A stretch of DNA of 12,347 nt, from NCBI GenBank assembly GCA_964648215.1, contig CAZYMF010000151.1:1-12347 (forward strand), written 5' to 3'. Under the pieces are notes generated by a model, which was not told where the DNA came from, did not search any database, and worked only from the letters and a program-made list of their open reading frames with translations. Shown here one piece after another: positions 1-6,432 of the stretch (positions are counted from its first letter, which is position 1; the number at the start of each line of letters is the position of its first letter). This DNA is from CAZYMF01 sp964648215. Lineage in GTDB: Bacteria > Desulfobacterota > Binatia > HRBIN30 > JACQVA1. Made by a program: the position numbers and the translations under genes.

Positions 1-1
1 C

Positions 2-1078
2 GCGCCGACGCCGCTGTATCACGGCTACTCGAACTTCGTCGGCTTCGCGCCCGCGCTCCACAACGGCTCGGCGTTCGCCTCGCGGCGGCGCTTTTCCGCT
101 AGCCACTTCCTCGACGACGTGGAGCGTCACCGGGTGACGCACTTCATGTACGTCGGCGAGCTGTGCCGCTACCTGCTGCGCCAGTCGCACGATCCGCGCG
201 ATCGCCGGCACGCGATCCGCGTCGCCACGGGGCCGGGGTTGCGGCCGGACATCTGGCGCCAGTTCATGGAGCGCTTCGGGATCGCCCGGATCATCGAGAC
301 CTACGGGCAGACCGAGGCCAACCTGAGCCTGATGAACCGTCGCGGCCGCGTCGGCTCGGTGGGCCGGGCGGCGCCGTTCACCCACGGGCAGCTGAAGCTG
401 GTGCGCTACGACTTCGATCGCGGCGCGCCGGCGCGCGGCCCCGACGGGTTCCTGATCGAGTGCCGGCCGGGAGAGGTGGGCGAGCTGCTGAGCGTGATCT
501 CGAAGCGGACCACGATGAGCTTCGACGGCTACGTCGACGAGCGCGACAACGAGCGGAAGATCCTGCACGACTGCTTCGTCGAGGGCGACCGTTATCTGCG
601 GACGGGGGATCTACTGCGGCGTGACCGGGCGAGCTACTACTACTTCGCCGACCGCGTCGGTGACACGTTTCGCTGGAAGGGAGAGAACGTGGCGACGCAG
701 GAGGTGGCCGAGCTGCTCAACGCGGCTCCCGGCATCAGCGAGACGGCCGTCTACGGCGTGCAGGTTCCCGGCACCGAGGGGCGGGCCGGCATGGCGCTGA
801 TCGTTCCCGCGCCCGGGGCCGGTTTCGACCCCCATTCGTACCACGGCTTCGTGGTGCGCACGCTGCCGGCGTATGCGCGGCCGCTCTTCGTGCGTGTCGC
901 TGCGGCGATGGACGTCACCGGCACGCTCAAGCACACCAAGCGCCGCCTGCAGGAGGAGGGCTACGACCCGGCACGGGTCGAGGATCCCCTCTACTTCCGC
1001 GACGACGCGGCCGGCGCCTATGTCCCCCTGGATGAAGAGCTCAAGCGACGCATCGATCGGGGGGAGGTGAAGCTGTAG
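2..1078 (+). CDS. Long/very-long-chain (FATP-type) acyl-CoA synthetase, 3' fragment
   Basis: The gene is cut by the left edge: reading frame 2 is open from base 2 and gives 358 C-terminal residues of a family usually near 600. It should activate long or very-long-chain fatty acids to acyl-CoA by way of an acyl-adenylate. Visible motifs, numbered in the fragment, are PLYHGYSN near residue 4, the ATP/AMP-binding signature YGQTE near 101-105, the TGD hinge region near 201-203, the strongly FATP/VLACS-like DRVGDTFRWKGENV near 217-230, and a C-terminal TGTLKHTKRRLQ segment that should carry the catalytic lysine region. A GTG at 119 is internal: homology-like sequence (HGYSNFVGFAP, FSASHFLDDV) continues upstream of it. 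No gene of the same pathway is adjacent on this strand. The family call is firm; the substrate is not predictable. Confidence 0.92.
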   Translation, partial: APTPLYHGYSNFVGFAPALHNGSAFASRRRFSASHFLDDVERHRVTHFMYVGELCRYLLRQSHDPRDRRHAIRVATGPGLRPDIWRQFMERFGIARIIETYGQTEANLSLMNRRGRVGSVGRAAPFTHGQLKLVRYDFDRGAPARGPDGFLIECRPGEVGELLSVISKRTTMSFDGYVDERDNERKILHDCFVEGDRYLRTGDLLRRDRASYYYFADRVGDTFRWKGENVATQEVAELLNAAPGISETAVYGVQVPGTEGRAGMALIVPAPGAGFDPHSYHGFVVRTLPAYARPLFVRVAAAMDVTGTLKHTKRRLQEEGYDPARVEDPLYFRDDAAGAYVPLDEELKRRIDRGEVKL

Positions 1079-1104
1079 GGCGGAATTGACGATCGGATCA
1101 CTGA

Positions 1105-1132
1105 ATCATTGACGAGTGACGGGTGATTGATG
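1105..1132. repeat. Degenerate period-7 tandem repeat
   Basis: Four adjacent seven-base units read ATCATTG, ACGAGTG, ACGGGTG and ATTGATG, and a related ATCACTG lies just upstream at 1097-1103. The array sits in the 106-bp gap between the acyl-CoA synthetase and holA. It resembles short heptanucleotide repeats scattered in some bacterial genomes. No function is evident; it may be a relic of a mobile repeat. Confidence 0.5.
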
Positions 1133-1170
1133 GGGGCGGTGCGCTCCTCGGAAACGCCGGGCCGCTCTGC

Positions 1171-1184
1171 TAGAGTGTCGGCCC
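1171..1184 (+). promoter_or_regulatory. Possible -10 element for a leaderless holA transcript
   Basis: TAGAGT at 1171-1176 matches TATAAT at 4 of 6 positions and ends 8 nt before the holA ATG. There is no Shine-Dalgarno sequence in the interval. The -35 region at about 1148-1153 is a poor match (TCGGAA), so this call is tentative. Confidence 0.3.
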
Positions 1185-2573
1185 ATGCCGTCCGGGGATG
1201 CGACCGATCTGAAGGCGCTCTGCGCCGAGGCGAAGAAGCAGCCGCGGCCGCTGTATCTGCTGCTCGGCGAGTCGGCGGTCACTGCCAAGGCGGCGCACGC
1301 GCTGCTCGACGTTCTGGTGCCGCCGGCCAGCCGCGACTTCAACCTGGAGACCTACGATGGCCGCACGGCGTCGGTGGCGTCGGTGCTCGACAGCTTGCGG
1401 ATGCGCGGCCTGTTCCCGGGCACGAAGGTGGTGTGGCTGCGCGAGACGACGCTGTTCCTGTCGAGCGAGAAGAAGGGGGATCTCACCAAGGCGCTGCTCG
1501 GGGCGATCGAGGAGGAGCGACGCGACGAAGCGGCCGGTCAACTGCTGACGTTGCTGGCGATGGCGGGTTGGTCGCAGGACGAGTTCGCCGCCGAGCGGGT
1601 CGACGCGCTGCCGGCGAGCAAGGTCAAGGAGATCTTCGGCACCGAGCTGGAGGCAACGGAGCGCGGGGCGCTGGCCGCGGTGCAGGCCTACTGTCGCGAG
1701 CGTGATCTCTCGATCAGCGCCTATCGCGACGACAGCGAGTTGCTGCTGCAATTCCTCGAGAAGGGGATGCCGCCGCAATCCGTCCTCCTGCTCACCGCCG
1801 CCGCCGCCGACGCCCGCAAGCGGGTGTTCAAGAAGATGCAGAGCCTGGGCGGGGTCGTCGACCTGCGCATCGCCCGCGAACGCAGCGGCGCGCTCAGTCG
1901 CGAGGGCGTGACCGAGACCTGCCAGCGTATCGCCCGCGGCTTCGGGCTGCGGCTCGAGCCGGCGGCGCTCGAGCTGATCGTCGCTCGCGCCGGCGCTGAT
2001 CCGGCGGGGCTGACGATGGAGATGGAAAAGCTCTGCCTCTACGTGGGCGAGGGCAAGGCGATCACCGCCGCCGACGTGCGGGTGGCGTTTCGCGACATGG
2101 CCGAGTCGTGGATCTTCGACTTCACCGCGGCGCTGGCCGGGGGCCGGGCCGCGACCGCGGTGCCGCTACTGCGGGACCTGATCGATCAGGGGGACCATCC
2201 GCTGCGGCTGCTGGCGATGGTGGCGCGCGAGATCCGTTTTCTGCTGGCGGCGCGCGACTGTCTCGACGGGCCGCTGGCCGGCAAGTGGCGCGGCACCGTG
2301 AGCTATGCGACGTTTCAGAGCCGGCTGCAGCCGCTCCTGGGGGACCTCGGCGAAGCCGCCTTCGGTAAGATGCACCCGTTTCGGATCTACAAGTACCTGG
2401 CCGATGCGGCGCGCCTGCCGACCGCCCGCCTGCGGCAGGCGTTGCTCGATCTGAGCGAGATCGATCTCAAGCTCAAGAGCTCGCGCGGTGCGCCGGCGCT
2501 GCTGCTCGAAACCTTCGTTCTCGATTTCTGCCGCCCTGCGGCCGGGGCGTCGCGGGCGGCGGCGCCGCGGTGA
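1185..2573 (+). CDS. holA: DNA polymerase III subunit delta
   Basis: The 462-residue product should be the clamp-loader subunit that opens the beta sliding clamp during replication. The N-terminal region contains PLYLLLGES (residues 22-30), corresponding to the start of the delta AAA+-like domain, followed by LRMRGLFPGTKVVWLRE (71-87), the usual 'LF..KRLVVVR' strand. The C-terminal collar domain is recognisable from WIFDFTAALAGG through GDHPLRLLAMVAREIRFLLAA. Typical HolA proteins are about 340 residues. The excess lies mostly between residues 88 and 189, before the QSVLLLTAAAADARKRVFKK segment that normally follows closely. The ATG at 1185 was chosen because the protein aligns from its first residues; no Shine-Dalgarno sequence precedes it and a -10-like TAGAGT does. 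The neighbours give no operon. Family identity is confident; the role of the insertion is unknown. Confidence 0.92.
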   Translation: MPSGDATDLKALCAEAKKQPRPLYLLLGESAVTAKAAHALLDVLVPPASRDFNLETYDGRTASVASVLDSLRMRGLFPGTKVVWLRETTLFLSSEKKGDLTKALLGAIEEERRDEAAGQLLTLLAMAGWSQDEFAAERVDALPASKVKEIFGTELEATERGALAAVQAYCRERDLSISAYRDDSELLLQFLEKGMPPQSVLLLTAAAADARKRVFKKMQSLGGVVDLRIARERSGALSREGVTETCQRIARGFGLRLEPAALELIVARAGADPAGLTMEMEKLCLYVGEGKAITAADVRVAFRDMAESWIFDFTAALAGGRAATAVPLLRDLIDQGDHPLRLLAMVAREIRFLLAARDCLDGPLAGKWRGTVSYATFQSRLQPLLGDLGEAAFGKMHPFRIYKYLADAARLPTARLRQALLDLSEIDLKLKSSRGAPALLLETFVLDFCRPAAGASRAAAPR

Positions 2574-2611
2574 GCTCTGCGGCGCTCACCAGCAGGCCGG
2601 CGCGGGGCCGG

Positions 2612-3052
2612 TCAGTGGGTGGCCTGCCGCACCACGAACACCGGACACGGCGCGTGCCGAATGATCTTCTCGGCGACGCTGCCCATCACCAGGTGTAGCA
2701 CCCCGGTGCGGCCGTGCGTGGCGGTGATGATCATGTCGACTTTGCGTTCACGCGCCAGGTTCAGGATGAGCTCGCGCGGGTCGCCGATATCGACCACCAG
2801 CTCGGTCTTCGCGTAGCCCTGCAGGTACTTGTCGCGCGCCTCTTCGAGAAGCTTGCGCGCCTTCGCCTTGGCCTCGTCCCAGCCGATCACGTAGCCCTCG
2901 GGATGGAAGAACTCGTCCGAGGGGTTGTGCAGGGCATGCACCAGAATCAGAGTCGCGTCCGCCCCGCGCGCGAAGCGCAAGCCATACCCCAGCGCTTCGT
3001 AGGACGACTCGGAGAAGTCGACGGGGCAAAGGATCGTCTTGAAATCTCTCAT
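2612..3052 (-). CDS. Universal stress protein (UspA family)
   Basis: This 146-residue single-domain protein has the full Usp fold length. It starts with the typical FKTILCPVDFSESSYEAL strand-helix and ends with a HAPCPVFVVR strand. The nucleotide-binding loop normally reads G-x2-G-x9-G-S/T. Here it is A111-TH-G114, nine residues, then G124-S125, so the first glycine is alanine; ATP binding is likely but not assured. The ATG at 3052 is preceded by a good Shine-Dalgarno sequence (GAGGAGAGG), located at the 3' end of the upstream CoA-transferase gene, whose stop lies 16 bp away. The two are therefore probably co-transcribed, with Usp second. Usp proteins are usually cytoplasmic dimers induced by stress or starvation. 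The gene is convergent with holA, with only 38 bp between them. Confidence 0.93.
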   Translation of the reverse strand: MRDFKTILCPVDFSESSYEALGYGLRFARGADATLILVHALHNPSDEFFHPEGYVIGWDEAKAKARKLLEEARDKYLQGYAKTELVVDIGDPRELILNLARERKVDMIITATHGRTGVLHLVMGSVAEKIIRHAPCPVFVVRQATH

Positions 3053-3068
3053 CGCTGTTGTCCTCTCC

Positions 3069-5579
3069 TCAGGCGATGACCTGTTCCTCCCGTAAGCCGG
3101 CGATCGCCGCGGGAGACAAGCCGAGCAGACGCTCTAGCACCGAGTCGGTGTGCTCGCCAAGCAGCGGGCCCGGTGCGGCGATCCGGCCCGGGGTGCCGGA
3201 CAGCTTGACCGGGACGCCGTCGAACGCGAACCTCTCGCCCTCCGGCGTCGTCAGCGCCGCCCAGTAGCCGCGCGCGCGCAGCTGCGCATCGCGCTCGCAC
3301 AGATCGCGCGCGTTGTTGACGACGCCGGCGGCGATGCCGGCCCGCTGCAGGATGTGCATCACCTCTTCGGCCGAGCGCTGGCGGGTCCAGGCGGTGACCC
3401 GGTCGTCGAGCGCGTCCTGATTCTTCAGGCGCGCGGCGAGGCTGACGAAGCGGGCTTCGTGGGCCCAAGCGGGGTTGCCGAGCGCGTTGCAGAAGCTTCG
3501 CCAGTCGCCGTCGCCGAAGACGCCGATGGCGCACCAACGGTCGCCGGCCGGGCCGGCGCTCTCGTCGTCGCGGCAACGGTAGACGCCGTGCGGAGCCGCC
3601 GGCCGCTCCGGCGAGCGATTGCCCGATGGCGCGACGGTGCCGCCGTTGGCGAGAACGTCGAGCAGCAGCGGCCCGAGCAGGGCGGTGACGCTCTCGAACT
3701 GGGACAGATCGATGAACTGTCCGCGGCCGGTGTGCTGGCGTTGCCAGAGCGCCAGCAGCACGGCGAGCGCGGCATTGTAGCCGCCGGCCATGTCCGAGTA
3801 CGAGAAACCCCAGCCCGCCGGCTCGCTGCCGGGATGGCGCATCAACAACGTGTAGCCGGAAAGAGCCTGCAGCGTCGGGCCGTAGCTGACGTAGTCCTTG
3901 TGCGGCCCGCTGTGGCCGAACCCCGACATGCTGGCGGCGATGATGTCCGGCCGGATTCTCGTCAGCGACTCGTAGTCGAAGCCCCAGTTGCGCATCACCC
4001 GGGCGCTGAAGTTGTCGATCACCACGTCGGCGGTGGCCACCAGGCGCCGGGCGAGCTCGATGCCGCGCGGCTCGGCCATGTTCAGCACGATGCTCTGCTT
4101 GCCGCGGTTGAGGTTCCCCGTCAGCCCGCCCCGGCGCGATCCGAAATCGAGCGAGTCGCGCCGCTCGATCTTGATCACCTCGGCCCCGTGATCGGCGAGA
4201 ATGCGGGTGGCGACCGGCCCGGCGACCACCCAGGTGAAGTCGATGACGCGGATGCCGTCGAGGGCGCGGGACCCGGCGAACTCACCCTCTTCCCTTTTTC
4301 TTGCCCCCTCTCCCTCTGGGAGAGGGCTGAGGTGAGGTTCGGCCAGCAGGGTCGCTGCAATTTTTCCCTCACCCTGACCCTCTCCCGGAGGGAGAGGGAA
4401 CCCTCGGGCGAGGGGCAACGTCGGCGATCGGAGCTCGGCGAGCACTTCCGCCGTATGCTCGGCGAGCAGCGGCGGGCGCCGCGCGGGCGCGTCGCCATCG
4501 AGGCGGAACGGGGGGCCGGGGTAGAGTAGGGTGCGGTTCAGCTCCGGATGGTCCACGGAGACGAAGAAGCTGCGCGCCGCCAGCTGGGGATTCTCGGCCA
4601 GCGTCTCGGGGGGCAGCACGGCGGCATACGGGAGGCGGCGCAGCTGGGCGCCCTCCATCAGCTCGGCGACGGTGTAGTCCCGGGCCCACTGGTCGAGGAT
4701 GTCGAACAGTCGCTCGCAGTGTTCACGCCGATACTTGTAGTCCTCCCACTCCGCGCCAGCGAGCTCCTGCGCCTTGCCGTCGGCCTTGACCCACTCGACC
4801 AGCGTCGTCCAGTCGCCCAGGCTGCAGTGCATGATGTAGCCGTCGCGGCACCGGGCGACGCGAAAGGCGCGGGTCCAGTGCAGGGTGCCGCGGCGGACCT
4901 CGATCTGTCCGGTGTGATGGAAGGAGCTGCTGACGTGCTCGACCGTGGCGGCGACGCACTCCTGCAGGCTGACGTCGATGTGCTGGCCGCGCCCGCTGCG
5001 CCGCCGCGCCAGCAGCGCCAGCAGGGCGCCGATGGCGCCGTAGGTCGCGGCGCTGTGATAGGCCTGCAGCCCGAGCGCGCGCAGCGGCGGCTGGTCGGGA
5101 TGGCCGTTGACGAAGAGCATGCCGCCGAGCGCTTGCGCCACGGTGTCCGAGCTGCGCCAGTCGCGGTAGGGGCCGTCCTGGCCGAAGGGGCTGATGGAGA
5201 CGAGGATCACGCCGGGATTGGCGGCGGCGAGCCGCTCGTAGCCGAGGCCGAGGCCGGAGAGCCGGCCCCGAGGCCCGCTCTCGATGACGATATCCGTGGT
5301 TGCGGCGAGTTCGGCGAGCCGCGCGCGGCCTTCGGGCTGCTGCAGGTCGAGAACGACGCTGCGTTTGTGGCTGTTGTAGAACCAGAAGAAGAGGCTGCCT
5401 TCGCGATCGCGACGCCCCGCGAAGAACGGCCCGAGGTCGCGCGTGGGGTCACCGCCGGGCGGCTCGATCTTGATGACGTTCGCGCCCGCCGCGGCCAGCA
5501 GCCTGCCGCAGTACGCGCCGCTCTCGTCGGCGAGATCGAGGACGCGGACACCGTGGAGAGGGCCGGCCGAAGCGGTCAT
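3069..5579 (-). CDS. Two-domain CaiB/BaiF (family III) CoA-transferase
   Basis: The 836-residue protein contains two family III CoA-transferase domains in tandem, at about residues 8-385 and 439-825. Each begins with the family signature (GVRVLDLADESGAYCGRLLA; GIRVIDFTWVVAGPVATRIL). The second domain keeps the Asp expected for the acyl-aspartyl intermediate, D596 in FSYSDMAGG. By my manual alignment on the shared GRGQ-x-ID segment, the first domain has Y174/H175 at that place. Such enzymes move CoA between carboxylic acids; the substrate cannot be named. Residues about 388-436 form a linker rich in P, G and E, encoded by palindromic repeats. The start at 5579 was chosen because the CoA-transferase domain begins there; the frame extends 55 codons further but runs into the remnant gene on the other strand. 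TTGACT-17 nt-TATCCC lies 7 nt before this ATG. usp follows 16 bp downstream. Confidence 0.88.
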   Translation of the reverse strand: MTASAGPLHGVRVLDLADESGAYCGRLLAAAGANVIKIEPPGGDPTRDLGPFFAGRRDREGSLFFWFYNSHKRSVVLDLQQPEGRARLAELAATTDIVIESGPRGRLSGLGLGYERLAAANPGVILVSISPFGQDGPYRDWRSSDTVAQALGGMLFVNGHPDQPPLRALGLQAYHSAATYGAIGALLALLARRRSGRGQHIDVSLQECVAATVEHVSSSFHHTGQIEVRRGTLHWTRAFRVARCRDGYIMHCSLGDWTTLVEWVKADGKAQELAGAEWEDYKYRREHCERLFDILDQWARDYTVAELMEGAQLRRLPYAAVLPPETLAENPQLAARSFFVSVDHPELNRTLLYPGPPFRLDGDAPARRPPLLAEHTAEVLAELRSPTLPLARGFPLPPGEGQGEGKIAATLLAEPHLSPLPEGEGARKREEGEFAGSRALDGIRVIDFTWVVAGPVATRILADHGAEVIKIERRDSLDFGSRRGGLTGNLNRGKQSIVLNMAEPRGIELARRLVATADVVIDNFSARVMRNWGFDYESLTRIRPDIIAASMSGFGHSGPHKDYVSYGPTLQALSGYTLLMRHPGSEPAGWGFSYSDMAGGYNAALAVLLALWQRQHTGRGQFIDLSQFESVTALLGPLLLDVLANGGTVAPSGNRSPERPAAPHGVYRCRDDESAGPAGDRWCAIGVFGDGDWRSFCNALGNPAWAHEARFVSLAARLKNQDALDDRVTAWTRQRSAEEVMHILQRAGIAAGVVNNARDLCERDAQLRARGYWAALTTPEGERFAFDGVPVKLSGTPGRIAAPGPLLGEHTDSVLERLLGLSPAAIAGLREEQVIA
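4281..4335 (-). repeat. Palindromic repeat, copy A (inside coding region)
   Basis: The core is a perfect 9-bp inverted repeat, CCCTCTCCC at 4306-4314 and GGGAGAGGG at 4318-4326, with loop TCT, followed by a CTGAGGTGAGG flank. Read on the minus strand it matches copy B, so A and B form an inverted pair. It lies in frame in the CoA-transferase linker and is translated as a segment containing SPLPEGEG. Confidence 0.8.
4366..4414 (+). repeat. Palindromic repeat, copy B (inside coding region)
   Basis: The flank CCCTCACCCTGA is followed by a perfect 9-bp stem, CCCTCTCCC at 4378-4386 and GGGAGAGGG at 4390-4398 with loop GGA, and then a second small palindrome, CCCTCG at 4401-4406 and CGAGGG at 4409-4414. 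Copy C at 6736 shares the same flank and stem base by base, apart from one substitution in the first 22 nt. On the coding (minus) strand it is translated as FPLPPGEGQGEG. Confidence 0.8.
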
Positions 5580-5586
5580 GCCCTGC

Positions 5587-5615
5587 GGGATAGAAGAGGG
5601 GTGCGGCGAAGTCAA
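5587..5615 (-). promoter_or_regulatory. Putative promoter of the CoA-transferase-usp unit
   Basis: Read on the minus strand, TTGACT (5615-5610, 5/6 match to TTGACA) is followed after 17 nt by TATCCC (5592-5587, 3/6), and the ATG begins 7 nt later. The transcript would have essentially no leader. The -10 is weak, so this is tentative. Confidence 0.35.
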
Positions 5616-5646
5616 CGTGGCGACAGGCGGCCCGTGGCGGCGTCCG

Positions 5647-6008
5647 TGCCTCGCTTCGACGGATGCCCTACTTTTCGGAAGCCCCGCGATCGATGCGATT
5701 CCGCTTGCCGACTGCACCGACGATATGGAGGTGTCGCTGACCATGGATCAACGTGGCGTTGCGCGGCCTCAAGGATCAGCCTGCGACATCGGCGCCTATG
5801 AGGAGAGCCATTTTCCACGCCAACCGTCACCCCCACGTCCACATCCACGCCGACCATTACGGAAACGCCGACGCGCACCCCGACGCATACGCCGACGCGC
5901 ACGGCCACTGCTACACGGACTCCAACGGCCACCCGCACCGCGACTTCGAGCCCGAGCGCGACGCCCACGGAAACATCGACCCGCCGAGCCCGACCACGAG
6001 AACCGTGA
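5647..6008 (+). pseudogene. Remnant of a choice-of-anchor Q (CSLREA-type) secreted protein with Thr-Pro tail
   Basis: In frame 1, codons from about 5680 to 5802 give SPAIDA, then DQRGVARPQG and CDIGAYE, the closing signature of right-handed beta-helix, choice-of-anchor Q proteins. From about 5814 the Thr-Pro tail typical of such proteins (TPTVTPTSTSTPT, then TPTRTPTHTPTRT) continues, but in frame 3, until a TGA at 6006-6008. The body and tail are therefore separated by a frameshift near 5803-5813. Only about 50 codons of the body survive: there is no N-terminal part or signal peptide, because the upstream side abuts the start region of the opposite-strand CoA-transferase. It is best read as a truncated, frameshifted fragment of an extracellular protein gene. 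A sequencing error could explain the frameshift but not the missing 5' part. The other frames of the tail produce His/Asp-rich or Val/Gly-rich shadow ORFs. Confidence 0.65.
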
Positions 6009-6081
6009 CCGCGTGTGCCGGTGCCTGCCGCCCCTGTTTGCAAGTCAGCGCGGTGGCACGGGCTCCGCCCGAGTAGCACGT

Positions 6082-6113
6082 TTCACCAGAGCGGTGTTGT
6101 TCACCAGAGCGGT
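6082..6113. repeat. 14-bp direct repeat upstream of the DUF4160 gene
   Basis: TTCACCAGAGCGGT occurs at 6082-6095 and again at 6100-6113, a period of 18 bp, that is, two copies separated by 4 bp. It lies 39 bp before the DUF4160 start, where an operator would be expected if the pair regulates itself. It could equally be a small duplication. Confidence 0.6.
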
Positions 6114-6152
6114 TGCATGCGCAGGGGAGGCGAAGGTAGGCTGACATCAGCC

Positions 6153-6422
6153 ATGCCGGAATTGAGTCGCTTCTTTGGCATCATCGTTCGCATGTTTGTT
6201 GAAGCCGGATCGCCGCATCATCGGCCGCATTTTCACGCGTATTACCAGGACAGCGTAGGAATTTATGCGCTCGACCCGATCGAGTTGATATCGGGCGATC
6301 TCCAAACGCGCCAGCGCCGCTTGGTTGAGGCATGGGCCGAACTACATCAAGCTGAGTTGCTGGCCGATTGGCAGCTGCTGCAAGCGGGGCGGAAGCCGCT
6401 TCCGATCACTCCATTGTCTTAG
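6153..6422 (+). CDS. DUF4160 family protein
   Basis: This 89-residue protein matches the DUF4160 pattern: PELSRFFGIIVRMF at the N-terminus, the conserved HxRPHFHA motif (residues 22-29: HHRPHFHA), an IELISGDL strand, and the helix RRLVEAWAELHQAELLADW. The ATG at 6153 was chosen because the homology begins exactly there; AAGGTAGG lies about 12 nt upstream, and the frame also runs 46 codons further back without family resemblance. The gene is immediately followed by a DUF2442 gene whose ribosome-binding site overlaps this stop codon, so the two form one translational unit. The pairing is common in bacterial accessory regions and is sometimes suggested to act like a toxin-antitoxin module; the molecular function is not established. 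Base composition is visibly less GC-rich than the flanking genes, which suggests recent acquisition. Confidence 0.85.
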   Translation: MPELSRFFGIIVRMFVEAGSPHHRPHFHAYYQDSVGIYALDPIELISGDLQTRQRRLVEAWAELHQAELLADWQLLQAGRKPLPITPLS

Positions 6423-6432
6423 GAGAACGACA
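6421..6432 (+). promoter_or_regulatory. Ribosome-binding site overlapping the DUF4160 stop
   Basis: AGGAG at 6421-6425 shares its first two bases with the TAG stop of DUF4160 and lies 7 nt before the DUF2442 ATG. The arrangement fixes the DUF2442 start and implies translational coupling. Confidence 0.8.

Noticed and set aside
2592..2627. GCAGGCC/GGCCTGC inverted repeat between convergent holA and usp, considered as a terminator
   Set aside because: The 7-bp stem has a 24-nt loop, one arm is inside the usp coding end, and no T tract is present on either strand.
4281..4414. The palindromic cluster was considered as a CRISPR-like or terminator region, with the CoA-transferase then being two genes
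   Set aside because: Only two inverted copies without spacers of constant length; the frame stays open through both and there is no credible start with a ribosome-binding site for the second domain.
5580..5744. Upstream extension of the CoA-transferase by 55 codons to an ATG at 5744
   Set aside because: The extra residues have no family resemblance, overlap the opposite-strand remnant, and the domain begins directly after the ATG at 5579, which has a promoter-like element before it.
4548..5801. A 417-codon plus-strand ORF opposite the CoA-transferase
   Set aside because: Antisense shadow of a conserved coding sequence, Ala/Gly/Val/Asp-rich and with no recognisable domain. The same holds for the 459-codon ORF at 3150-4529.
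5753..6076. His/Asp/Ala-rich plus-strand ORF and Val/Gly-rich minus-strand ORF over the Thr-Pro repeat
   Set aside because: Both are other-frame readings of the degenerate ACG/CCG repeat tail; the Thr-Pro frame is the one seen in known secreted proteins.
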